From Telmatactis stephensoni (taxonomy: Eukaryota; Cnidaria; Anthozoa; Actiniaria; Isophelliidae), in the NCBI GenBank assembly GCA_029948255.1, contig JALIZF010001829.1, positions 1 to 64,000 on the forward strand: DNA of 64,000 bases. The letters run 5' to 3'. Every line of letters begins with the position of its first letter. Positions within the stretch are counted from its first letter, which is position 1. The position numbers and the translations under genes are program-made. This document shows, piece after piece, positions 41,001 to 50,100 of this stretch. The notes beneath the pieces were generated by a model. The model was not told where the DNA came from. It saw only the letters and a program-made list of their open reading frames with translations, and did not search any database.

Positions 41001-44000
41001 CCAGGGGTAAAATTAATTCTATCGCTCGTTTCTTGCTTGGGAACGTTGCCTGTCAGAACTTGTCAGTCCGGAAGTCGTCGAATTTCAATAAATCCATCAA
41101 TCTGACTGGTCCTTCCACCAATTAGATGCATGTCGACTCCGGGACAAGTTCCAACAGACAATGTAATGCATGTTCCTAGGCGTATTTTTTTAACTGCCGT
41201 TCGAGTATGGAATCCTGGGCTTCAGGGATTTTAGTTCGCTTTCTTTAGTGAGTGGAATCCAGGGTAGTTGCCGGCACGTCACTGAAGCCAAAGTGAATTG
41301 CCAGTTTTCTGGCAACGTTGTTCTGTGCACGCCAAATCATGTCCATTTCCTCTTGATTGATAGGCTGACCTTGATAATTTATCTAGATTGTTTTATGCTA
41401 ATTCTGTTGTTTTCTTAGTGTTATTTAGTACTAGTACAACTAGACGCACACGTGCGTTCACTCGTGCCTATGCCTGGAGCCCTTTTTAAGAGAGGCTCCA
41501 ATGACCGGCTCCGTTCGTACTCTTCCCCTAGCCGTTTCACGCATTCTTCACCATTCCGGGAAATAGCTAACCGTAACAAATGACCTTTTTTGAATCGGCT
41601 AACTTAAACTAAAAAATATCTTGATTAGTTAGTTTGTCTGTCAACAGCTATTAGTGCCTTTGTCTTTCTATTATCATGCATAGGTATTAGATATCTCCAA
41701 CATGCAAAAATATACCAGTTTTATATTCAACTTCTTATTTCACTATATATCTCAATTGTTTGCTGTAAAGACTTCTACAACGGCATATTTGACACAATAA
41801 CAAATCGTGTATTTTTTCGTTCATGTTTCGGATGTTATATATATGAATAAAAGACGTTACGTGACCAAACGCGAAATACAAGGTCAATGGAATCTAGTTT
41901 CATGCCATTCCGATATTAAATTAAAATTCACTACAAAAACCTCTCAAGATCTCTTGAATGCTTGAATGAGGAATATAATTGACTTGCTTCTATGTATGTT
42001 CGTTTAGCAACATGTAGGATGAGAAATTCGTAGTTTTCCAGCTCATAGGAAATAGTCGTTATCGCGAGGGCCTCGGCTTTCAAGTACTCCATTTAGAGTT
42101 CGATATTTGGTCAAAGTATTGGAGATGAAGCTCAAAATAACAGCCCATCCTGAAGCTCTTATAAGTATATAGGTATTTCTCGAGTTAAAAGCTCCAATTA
42201 CATTGTTCTACTGCAGGAAAAGCCCGTCTCTGAAAGCTATTTTCTTTGTAGTCGGCCATCTTGCATTCCTAAAGTTCCTGGCTTGCGTTCGCTGTCGCTC
42301 AAAGGTGATGAATGAAGGGCATTGTTTTTACGTTCTTAACCAATCAGAAGTCCCTCAGGACGAACAGAGGAAAAAAAAAAAAAAAAAAAAAAAAAAAACA
42401 TTTGCAGTTTATAACTCGTTCCCGGCCTAAAGGCCTGGGCACGAGTAATTACTGCACACTTTTAGTGTTTGTACTCTAATGTGATAACCTTATATCATGT
42501 TATATTTAGCTATTTCAATTAACGTTGTCGCTGAAAAATGGGTGTCTGTAAAACACGGAACAATGCCGGAACACCCCGGAACACCCCGGAACACCCCCGG
42601 AACACCCCGGAACACCCCGGAACACCCCCGGAACACCCCGGAACACCCCCGGAACACCCCCAGAACACGCTGGAACACTAAAAAAAGAATAAAATAACGT
42701 GAACAAAGGGTCTATAGATATCGAAAAACAGAGTTCAATTGACGTTTTCGTTGTGGAAGTCGAATTACCTTTTTCTTCACAAGTCATGTCAAAATGTTTT
42801 TAGGTAAATTTTGGAGATGTCACGGAGTTAACAACGTTCATAGTCAGCTCGGGCACTCTAAAGTTCCTAATCCCCCTTCTTACACACAGACACACGCACG
42901 CGCAGAACCCCCAATATGAATAGGGTAAATTCATACCCCAATAGCCAACGTTCGAAATATGATTGACTGACTGCACATAAAAACATTAACCAGGGAAGCA
43001 ATGTTTCCCCTGGAGCCTCGTGTTCAATTCTTTTATAATGTGATCAGTCAATCAGAATACTGAAAGTGGGCTATCGCCAGACGTCGTTCAAAAACGATTG
43101 TATTTTAAAGACGAAATCTGTTATCTTTTTGTGTTCGCGTGTGTTCATCAGCTAAACCTTACAGATCAAGGCCAAGCTCCTTCTTTATTAGGTCCTTATT
43201 GCTTTGCACAAGACGGCAACTAATGTCAGGAGGACAGAGGCAGAAGTGTGGAATAAAATACGGCTGTTTCTTTCTTATACAGTTCTTATTACAGTGGAAA
43301 TATACGTTGGATAATTTGAACTGTTTATCTCCCTTTCCCGCCCTTTGCATTCGTAAATCCTCTATTCATCTTTGAGACGATGACTATATCGTACGGTGCT
43401 GCGCCAATAAGACCGTTGGTCTTTAACTGCTGCATACACCCGTAGCATTTAGCCACCTGCGACGGGCAATACTGGAGCAGGTATATGCAGAACACACCAG
43501 GTTGTGGGTCTGGATATTTGGGTTTTGGCATAGGAGCATTCATGACCACAACTTGAGGTGCCCTTGAAGTTGAGAGAGATGATGCACCATGGGCCGAGTT
43601 GCCTTTATGTCTGATATTTATTACAGTGCTGCGCCTCGAACCGTTGCCACTACCACAAAGTTTTTGATTACTTTTTGACATCTTTTTGACAACCTTGAAT
43701 ACCGCTAACCAATTAAATATCGTCGCTTCACTTTAATGTTTCGATATGATGTACAAACTTCGCCTATCGAGACATCAAAGTGAAGCGCCACTATCTAATT
43801 GGTTAGCGGTATTCAAAGTTGTCCAAAAGATGTCAAAAAGTAATCAAAAACTTTGTGGTAGTGGCAACGGTTCGAGGCGCAGCACTGTAAGTAATTTTAT
43901 AGCTGCTAGGGTAACAGTGATTCGCATGTTCACAAATGCCTGTATTGCATGATGTTGCAGACTCATTGTAGCGTCACGAAAGCACACCGTCCTGTTTGGG

Positions 44001-44748
44001 TGACCTGTTTGACCTCGGTCTATGTACGCCAAAAAAATTCAGCCATACCATTTATTAATTACAGAGAACATTGAAATACATTATTATTTGTCGAACTTTA
44101 GGGTCCAAAATCCGCCGGCCATGGCGGCCATGGCTTACCGTTGAAATTTACCGAATAAGCATATCGATTAATACAGACACAATAGGTTGAAAAACGTAAT
44201 TCTATTTTTATTTATTTTGTTTTTATTTATTTTTATTTTTATTGATTTTTTTAAGTGTTCCGGGGGTGTTCCGGGGTGTTCCGGGGTGTTCCGGGGGTGT
44301 TCCGGGGTGTTCCGGGGTGTTCCGGGGTGTTCCGGCATTGTTCCGTGTTTTACAGACACCCCTGAAAAATGCCTAAAGGCTGAAACCTTTCAAGTATCTC
44401 CCGGGGGGGTATCTTTTGTTTAGACCTGTTTACTAACAAACTTCGCTGTAGGCTATCTGCGAAATTAAGGAATGTGTGTCCAAGTTGTAGAATTGCAAGC
44501 ATACAGTGAGTTTCTTATTGTAATAATGGTACGGTTGAAAAAAAAATTCCATGACTTCGCTCTCAAAGCTAGGCTTTAGGCTTTTTTACAGGCGACAACG
44601 TTAATTGAATTAGCTATATAAATAAAATTATCGTTCGTAAACGTTGACTAACTGTTACAAGGATTAAAACCGTCCTACCTCCTTCGCTGTTGGCAACGAG
44701 ATTAATGAAGGTCAAAAGAACCACAATCATAATGCTCCAATACTTCAT
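22750..44748 (-). CDS. Discoidin/Ig type I membrane receptor, copy C (complete, 7 exons, giant intron 1)
   Basis: Same architecture and length (604 aa) as copy B. Exons: 44679-44748, 29488-29804, 28871-29030, 26320-26636, 24349-24757, 23502-23786, 22750-23006; every exon has exactly the length of its copy B counterpart and no frame is broken. The protein has a signal peptide, two F5/8C domains, two Ig domains, a helix and the YRPL tail. Two things are odd. Intron 1 is 14.9 kb instead of 2.1 kb because of nested mobile elements and a 4.5-kb tandem duplication. Exon 4 carries a cluster of replacements relative to copy B (S to F, A to T, A to P, I to M, G to S, L to V). Whether the long intron still splices is unknown; the splice sites are intact. 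Confidence 0.82.
23502..23786 (-). CDS. Copy C exon 6: Ig domain 2
   Basis: 285 nt, C2-type Ig domain with the same cysteines and DQGVYEC motif as copy B. Splice sites are intact. Confidence 0.85.
24041..24325 (+). mobile_element. tRNA-derived SINE-beta (copy C intron 5)
   Basis: Same insertion as in copy B with intact A and B boxes. The preceding tetranucleotide tract is about 32 bp shorter than in B. Confidence 0.6.
24349..24757 (-). CDS. Copy C exon 5: second F5/8C C-half plus Ig 1
   Basis: 409 nt, open. Differs from copy B by a few substitutions (for example ENDKNFEG versus ENDENFEG and VNLT versus VNFT). Confidence 0.85.
25075..25307. mobile_element. MITE-1, copy C intron 4
   Basis: 233 bp, same TIRs and TTA duplication. 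Presence at the same site in A, B and C shows it predates the 12-kb duplications. Confidence 0.72.
26320..26636 (-). CDS. Copy C exon 4: second F5/8C domain, N-half (diversified)
   Basis: 317 nt, open. Near-identical to copy B exon 4 except for a run of changes around 26330-26425: KQFGTPEW versus KQSGAAEW, DDNMFEQ versus DDNIFEQ, and ESGRVK versus EGGRLK. Confidence 0.85.
27300..27812. mobile_element. Head-to-head tRNA-derived elements, tails contracted (copy C intron 3)
   Basis: Both heads are present but the GAAA tract is under 30 bp and the (TTTC)n tail is reduced to an irregular T/C run. Confidence 0.55.
28871..29030 (-). CDS. Copy C exon 3: first F5/8C domain, C-half
   Basis: 160 nt between AG acceptor and ATAG|GTAAAA donor. 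Encodes VFQGNNDTTSIVRHNL through WPCLRVEIYV and the proline linker. Confidence 0.83.
29085..29452 (-). mobile_element. tRNA-derived SINE-alpha (copy C intron 2)
   Basis: Same head and body as in copy B, sharing the altered patch. Confidence 0.65.
29488..29804 (-). CDS. Copy C exon 2: first F5/8C domain, N-half
   Basis: 317 nt, open, encoding CVNGQPLGVANDIVIPDKQ and the WLQVDMGASYLVCGIATQG core. The predicted protein is identical to copy B exon 2. Confidence 0.85.
31447..32477 (+). mobile_element. Helentron-like element nested in the outer copy
   Basis: Inserted at a TT in the outer element: outer sequence stops after CTTTTATT at 31446 and resumes with TTCATACATAAAACATCC at 32478, continuous in the copy at 41440. 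Two 5' ends occur in tandem (31447 and 31515), the second within the poly-T of the first, but only one 3' end (32477). Confidence 0.55.
33049..33143. repeat. GC-rich tandem repeat (GTCGCGGGTGCGG-like)
   Basis: Irregular repeats of GTCGCGGGT and GGTGCGGGT followed by a ~22-bp poly-A. Lies inside the outer Helentron-like element. Confidence 0.7.
33552..33685. mobile_element. 134-bp MITE (first duplicate)
   Basis: TIR CTACCCTGGG with a run CCAGGGGTTTAT and its complement; flanked by TTTGTGA on both sides. Internal direct repeat CTTTCTTTAGAGAGTT. A decayed relative lies near 7273-7340. Confidence 0.6.
33709..33912. repeat. 102-bp tandem duplication
   Basis: CAACTAAAAATTCTTTGATA starts at 33709 and again at 33811, and the following bases match to about 33912. 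Repeated at 38226-38429. Confidence 0.75.
34627..34742. repeat. Penelope-like inverted fragment (first duplicate)
   Basis: Arms of ~38 bp read, in one orientation, GAATGATGACAGGAGGTC followed by ATCGAAACG. This word is typical of Penelope-like terminal regions and resembles a degraded hammerhead (GATGA-stem-GAAA). Repeated at 39144-39259. Confidence 0.4.
34744..35091. mobile_element. MITE-2, left end truncated (copy C intron 1, first duplicate)
   Basis: Retains the right TIR ending GGCCGGGCCT and most of the interior. The left end is replaced by a Penelope-like inverted fragment (34627-34742). Confidence 0.7.
35275..36375. mobile_element. Mutator-like non-autonomous element, 1,101 bp (first duplicate)
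   Basis: Near-perfect ~95-bp TIRs starting GGGTGTTACTAAAACGAG. Flanked by the 9-bp duplication GTGTTACGG (35266-35274 and 36376-36384). The empty site is present in copies A and B near 6970 and 19230. A 9-bp duplication with long TIRs fits the MULE superfamily. A minus-strand 91-codon ORF (35515-35790) has no recognisable domain. Confidence 0.68.
36923..37811 (-). mobile_element. Helentron-like element 2, first duplicate (truncated at the duplication junction)
   Basis: Starts CTAGACGCACACGTGCGT at 36923 (3' end on the minus strand) and is cut at 37811, where the second 4,517-bp repeat begins. Confidence 0.55.
37812..38924 (+). mobile_element. 3' part of outer Helentron-like element, duplicated
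   Basis: Copy of 33295-34407 created by the tandem duplication. Ends with the same hairpin and CTAG at 38924. Confidence 0.55.
38069..38202. mobile_element. 134-bp MITE (second duplicate)
   Basis: Copy of the 33552 element at +4,517. Confidence 0.6.
39261..39608. mobile_element. MITE-2, left end truncated (copy C intron 1, second duplicate)
   Basis: Copy of the 34744 element made by the 4,517-bp tandem duplication. Confidence 0.7.
39792..40892. mobile_element. Mutator-like non-autonomous element (second duplicate)
   Basis: Copy of the 35275 element through the 4,517-bp duplication, with the same TIRs and flanks. Confidence 0.68.
41440..42446 (-). mobile_element. Helentron-like element 2, complete 1,007 bp
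   Basis: Minus-strand element from ACTCGTGCCCAGGCC (42446) through a ~30-bp poly-T to the 3' hairpins and CTAG at 41440. Flanked by AA on the plus strand (TT on its own). A second hairpin GGAGCC/GGCTCC lies upstream of the terminal one. No ORF of recognisable function. Confidence 0.6.
42567..42668. repeat. GGAACACCCC minisatellite, left sub-end
   Basis: Tandem 11-13-bp units (GGAACACCCC with one to three extra C/G). An inverted counterpart lies at 44252-44337. Confidence 0.8.
43159..43681 (-). pseudogene. Cysteine-rich ORF remnant inside the 42540 element
   Basis: Two overlapping minus-strand reading frames join if a single frameshift near 43335 is allowed. The first starts MSKSNQKLCGSGNGSRR and reaches CYGCMQQLKTNG and PYDIVIVSK; the second continues with NVYFHCNKNCIRKKQPYF and ends at 43159. 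The CYGC and FHCN..C spacing suggests a metal-binding or DNA-binding module, as found in many cnidarian transposon-borne ORFs, but I do not recognise the family. A 5' piece is duplicated in inverse orientation at 43778-43890. Confidence 0.4.
44252..44337. repeat. GGGGTGTTCC minisatellite, right sub-end
   Basis: Inverse complement of the array at 42567; together they form the subterminal repeats of the 1.8-kb element. Confidence 0.8.
44679..44748 (-). CDS. Copy C exon 1: signal peptide
   Basis: 70 nt, ATG at 44748-44746 and donor GGAG|GTAGGA as in copy B. It is separated from exon 2 by the expanded intron. Confidence 0.75.
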
Positions 44749-46337
44749 TATATATAGTTTCAAAGATGCTCAATTTCCGTCGTCCTGGAATTCTTGTTAC
44801 ATCGTAGTGAAATAAACACCAGGAAAGGTACGTTGACATAACCGAACATTTCAAACTACTTCCGGCCATTATGAAATCTATCTGCTGAACGGAAATGGCT
44901 ATTTGGACTTCCGCTTCTCTCCAACAAGCGTGACGGCCACAAACTGACGACTGTGAAGGTCTGTGAAGGGCTCGCTTGAAAGGCTGGGCATAGCCCTTTG
45001 TCTTGATCTTTGTTCCTTTGAGATTTTGCGGTTAAAAGCCGGCTTGAAAAAAATCCCCATATAACTTACAATAAGCCATTATTAATGCTTCCGGAAATTG
45101 CGGCTTGCAATTTGCTCTCCCCTGGCCAAGTGATTCAAAAACTGTCTGGGTACGCTGAATAAAACGTGCCAACGTTAGCTGGCCTTACGTGGGGAGGGGT
45201 GTGGAGGGATAAGGGGTACGTATGCAGCGCTACTTAAGTTATACTTTCCCTTTTCCCTTCCATTCTTCTTCTCCCTTTCTGTTTTTCTCTGGACGTAGAC
45301 AGACAACAGACACACCGACCGACCGACTGACCGAGCGACTGACAGATGTAATGGTCTTTTACGGGTGGCATGGACGAGCTTTTGTAATGAGATAAATGAA
45401 TAATTGTGGATAATTGTTTAAAAAAGATCAACTCAGCTTATAATTTACTACTTAGTTTATTGTATCTTTTCCTTCATAGGCTCCCTCCACACAAACTGAT
45501 TCTGATATCAATTTCACAGCCCATACATATTTCAAGTCGTGGATACATCTCCGGTTTCGCGTCCGCACCTTAGACAAACGAAAAAAGCCTTTTAACTAGT
45601 GTTACGAGAAGGACTTTGTAAGGAATCGCTTGCTCTGCCAACTGGTTTATTAGACTTTGAACAAGAGCTAATTACAAGCTAAGCAAGGGTTGGTACTACA
45701 AGGCGGGATAGAGCCAGGCCAACCAGAAAGACTTTCCTTAGTCGGAGTGGCTGTCAGAAGGAGTTCCTTACTCGACCACTTTCCTTACTTAGGGCTGTAC
45801 TTTCCAATTAACAATGAGTCGTACCCCAAACTTGCCTCGCTAGTTTCAGTGTACAAAGACTAAAGAGTGTGCGAGTGTAACAAATATCGACAGTCCTTAA
45901 ATAACAACTAAACTAAATCTAATTTCCTGTTTACATCACGTTTTGAGTCAAAGAGAAACCCTACGTTGGTCTATTTGGGCTATAGTGAAAGAGGGTGCGT
46001 CACACAAGTCGAAACAATACACAAATCCTACAATCAAAACGGTCAAGGTTACAACACTTAAAATGCTTAATTAGTAAAATTACTCAAAAATATACATTGA
46101 GGTTAATAATTATAACATAGCTACAATCTTACGCGCACTCTGATTGGCCAGAAAGCTATGAACTATTTGCCCATGGGCTGCGAGGCGCGCGCACTATCTT
46201 CGTCGTCATCTTTTTCAAATCGTTCGTTTTTAAGATGGCGACACATATAACGCGCGCTCTGATTGGTTAAAAGGTCTATGAACTATTTCCCCATGGGCTG
46301 CACGGCTCCGTTTCTAGCGTTCTAGGCTCTGTTTTAA

Positions 46338-46530
46338 ATCAATTAGACAACAGAAAGCCGCTTGCCCATGGCGTTATAGACGCACTTGAGAAAATATAAA
46401 GAACTCTTAACAAACTAGAGTCGCACTCGGCTATGCCTCGTGCCACTCTTACGTTTGTTAATCGTTCTTTATATTTTCTCTCGTGCGTCTATAACGCCAT
46501 GGGCGCGCGGCTTTCTGTTGTCTAATTGAT
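46338..46530. mobile_element. Fold-back element (C/D spacer)
   Basis: Same inverted arms as at 9937. Its presence in C/D shows it is older than the A-C duplication. Confidence 0.6.
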
Positions 46531-46899
46531 AAATACATAATTACTGGAAATCTGTAGCGTAATACCAGTGTGAATGGAAGACCTAATCGATCAACCTATA
46601 CAACAAAAAAAAGATGCTTTTCTAAATTTATCCCGACTAGTGTAGACATGTGTTTACGTCACATTGTGTCTGATGACTGATAATGATGTCTAGACTATGC
46701 AAAGTCAGCGGCAAGCAGTCTTCTGAAGTCAAGACGGAATTCAGGATTGTTCAGTGCGCTCGCAATTCATATCTATTTCTTAGTCGATTGACAACCTGCT
46801 ATGATGCCATTTTCAATTTTTATCTAGGACATTTTATCTTATAAGAATTATGGATTTTATACTTATTATTTTCATTCATTAACATTGTTAATTTGCGGT

Positions 46900-47153
46900 T
46901 TACAAAGGTCTGTAGTTGTAAGACGCACTGTCGCTAGGAGACTCGGGATGGTTCGGATTTGTTTCATTGTTGGTAATTGAAATCGTGGCAATTGGTTTTA
47001 ATGGTTCCTGTCTTTTGCGGTAAAAACGAAGAAAGAGAACAACATTGATAGCGATGGACACCACTAGTATCAGCACTAGAGGTATTATGACACCCACGGA
47101 TGTACTGCTTGAACCAGAAGAATGAGACGATTGTTGCTTTGATTGCTCAGGAC
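46900..47153 (-). CDS. Copy D exon 5: stalk, transmembrane helix, tail
   Basis: 254 nt, one codon shorter than in B/C. Helix VGVIIPLVLILVVSIAINVV, flank LRFYRKR, tail ending SDSASYNYRPL. Stop at 46902-46900. Confidence 0.87.
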
Positions 47154-50100
47154 CTAGAATGAAAATATACCAGTTAAGTTCCCTAACGAGAGTCGTTACA
47201 CAGGCTATGTACTCAAGGGTCAATTTCCTCACCCATCCATCTCCCTTCCACCCCCCCCCCTCCACTCTCCTCCCTTCCCCCCTCCCCCCCCCCCCCCCCC
47301 CCCCTCCACAACATGTGCCTTTAGTTCTAGCTCAATTCAACACTACTAATGCACCTTTAAAGCGGCCCGAATTATAAATATTAATATCTTATCTATTATA
47401 AATACAAAATTGGAGAGCTAATAGAAGTAAGAACAAGTAAAAGCAACTGAAGTATATGAGTATATTCATGAGTATATCTGCAATTCAGTCCCTATTTCTT
47501 GCAAAGCTTGAAGGTTGCCGGCCGACAAGCCTTTGGAAATGAGTCTATATCACTACAAGCAGTAGCCACGCGCGCTTTTCAAGCCCCTTTTTTACCATTA
47601 CATGAATTATACACAATTGTCCCTCTCCTCCTCATGCAAGGAAGGTAAGTTTTTCTCCTTTTGTGAACTTACTTTTAGCACTAGAGTCATTCACTGTAAC
47701 TTTGATCGTTGTCCGTGCATCACCAAGGTCATTAGCAGCTCGACATTCATAAACTCCCTGATCCATCTCTGACACCTTGGGTATCACTAGCACGTGACCA
47801 TTGTCGTGTACTATAGCACGTGGTTTGTTCGTGCTGCCGTCTTTTGTCCACGTGATCGTTGGCGCCGGGTCACCAGTGGCATAGCAAGATAACACTGCAG
47901 TGTTTTGTTGAACGAATGACTTTTGAGGCTGAGATGATTCTATAATTTTTGGTTTTTCTGTACAAATAAAGCACTGGTAAGACGGTCGGTAAGTCGGTAT
48001 TGGGTCATTCCTTCATCGCTCCTTCCTTCATTCCCGCATTCATTCATTTATTCATTCATCCACAGTCAGTCATTCCGTCAGTCAGTCAATCAGTCAGTCA
48101 GTCCCTTACTCGTGCATGCGCAGACAGACAGACACAGACAGACGTGTAAGGGTCTTTTATTACTCACCATGAATAATAACATCTACTTCTTTGCTCTGAA
48201 CTGATCCTCCTCTGTTTGTCGCTACACAACGATATTTCCCTTCAAAGTTTTTGTCATTTTCAACTTCCTGAACCCAAAGACTTCCGTTGGCCAACACCTT
48301 GCCAAATATAGCTTCATTTCCGTTTAATTTCCAGGTGATTTTTGGACTAGGCGTGCCTGTTGCGTTACAGTTGAGAAGTAGATTTTGTCCCACAACAACT
48401 GTAGACGGTTTGGGGTGTTGTTTGATAACTGGTGCTGTGAAGTTCACGTAGATCTCTACCCTAAAACACGGCCACGTAACATACGTCTTTGGGTGGAAAC
48501 GAATATATCGCCTTTGAAAAGGTGCAGCTAAGTTGTGTCGTACAATTGAAGTAGTGTCAGTGTTTCCCTGGAAAACCTGAACAAATTAAAGCTATCTCAG
48601 TGAAATTCTGGATAATCGAGATATCTTCGAATCACTTCACTATATCATTTTATTATATAGCCTTCTCATTACGAGAGTTCAGGAAACGGAGCAAAGTTCT
48701 GATGTCAACAGCGCGAGCCCGAACCCGTGCGCGCCTCTTGAATTTTGTACGGTGTAAAATCATAAGATAACCATCATGTAACACGCGCTCTCATTGGTCA
48801 AAGGACGCAAATACTGCACTTGGCGATTGATCAGAATACTCGAGAAGGCTGTACACCTCGTGATTCTCTTAACACTTCTCACGTGTTCTGATCAATCCCC
48901 TAGTGCTCCGTTTAAATCTGCACACAGCACGCACGCGCTCTTGTTCTATTTCTTCAGCATATTAACTAACAAACCTTGAGTGTGCCACTTTCTTTATACG
49001 GCTCAAAGATGATACCATCACGTGATATTTCGATCCAGTAACTAGTTGTCCATTCAGCTGCTCCAGCTTGCTTGCCCTGTGTCGCGATACCGCTTACAAG
49101 GTACGATGCCCCCATATCTACTTGTAGCCAATCAGATCCGTACACAGTTTTTGGACACCAGGCCGTCGGTGCGTTTAAGCGACCATGAGGTGGAATGAGA
49201 TAACCTTCCCTGTAATAACTCGATGCTGTCATTTGTCTGTCTGGGATGACTTTGTCGTTGGCAACGCCCAAAGGTTGCCCGTTGACTTGTACACAACCTG
49301 TGTGTACACGCAATGTTTTAACATAAGCCGATGTTAACTATTCTTTCATTTATTTGTCTCTCAAGACACATTGGAGGGATTTAGCACAACGCGTCATCGT
49401 ACGGTGAACCGACACGTGCCGATGACAGGAAAATATATAACAATTTTTTTCACATAGGGGTTACTACCACGATAACGTTCATTACGCCATTGTTAGGCAG
49501 ATTTATTATTCAATTTTCATACACTGTACAAATTCTGATTTTCTGATTGGTCAGCTTGTACCACGTGACGCGTTGTTATGACGTGACAACACGTCACTAT
49601 GCAATAATACCTATGCAATAAAAATTAACAATCTACGGCATTACAGCATGGCTGAATCCAGGGAATCCAAGTTTGACAATTTTTCGTCGGAGGACATTGG
49701 AAACCTGATAGAAAATGCCACACTACAAAACACAAAGAAGGCAACCGCTTGGGGTGTCTCTGTTTTTAAAGGTAAGCTTACTAAGTTCTAACTTTCATTC
49801 AAACTATTATATATATATATCGTGTCAAAACACTATTCGCCGGTTTTGCAAATTCATCATTGTAATTTTTGTTTTTTAGACTGGCTATCCAAAAAATATC
49901 GAACAGAAAGTCTGGAAATCCTTTCCCCGCAACTTCTCTCAGATGGGGTAAAGAAATTTTATCAGGAATCGAAGAAAACGCCAAACGAGTACTTCAGCCT
50001 TCGGCTCGTCGAAAACTACTTCTTCCCGGCTTCTTGCCGGCGGCACCAAAGTTTAGCAGCGTTTCAACCGTAAGTCGCCAGTTTAAACCTATATCCATAA

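Larger units (their letters stand above)
37812..42328. repeat. 4,517-bp direct repeat, second copy
   Basis: Second unit of the tandem duplication. Every ORF and element of the first unit recurs at +4,517. Confidence 0.85.
42540..44361. mobile_element. Mutator-like element, 1,822 bp, with minisatellite sub-ends and decayed ORF
   Basis: Flanked by the 9-bp duplication CTGAAAAAT (42531-42539 and 44362-44370) inside MITE-3. TIRs start GGGTGTCTGTAAAACACGG, then inverted GGAACACCCC minisatellites (42567-42668 and 44252-44337). The ends resemble those of the 35275 element (GGGTGT..-TAAAAC). The interior holds a minus-strand ORF remnant at 43159-43681 and an inverted duplication of its 5' end. Confidence 0.65.
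42507..44615. mobile_element. MITE-3 split by a 1.8-kb element (copy C intron 1)
   Basis: The left TIR ends at CTGAAAAAT (42531-42539) and the element resumes at 44362 after the inserted element. The right TIR is at 44590-44615. Confidence 0.6.

Noticed and set aside
42490..42787. ORFs rich in GVFRGVPG or PGTPRNTP
   Set aside because: They translate the GGAACACCCC minisatellite.
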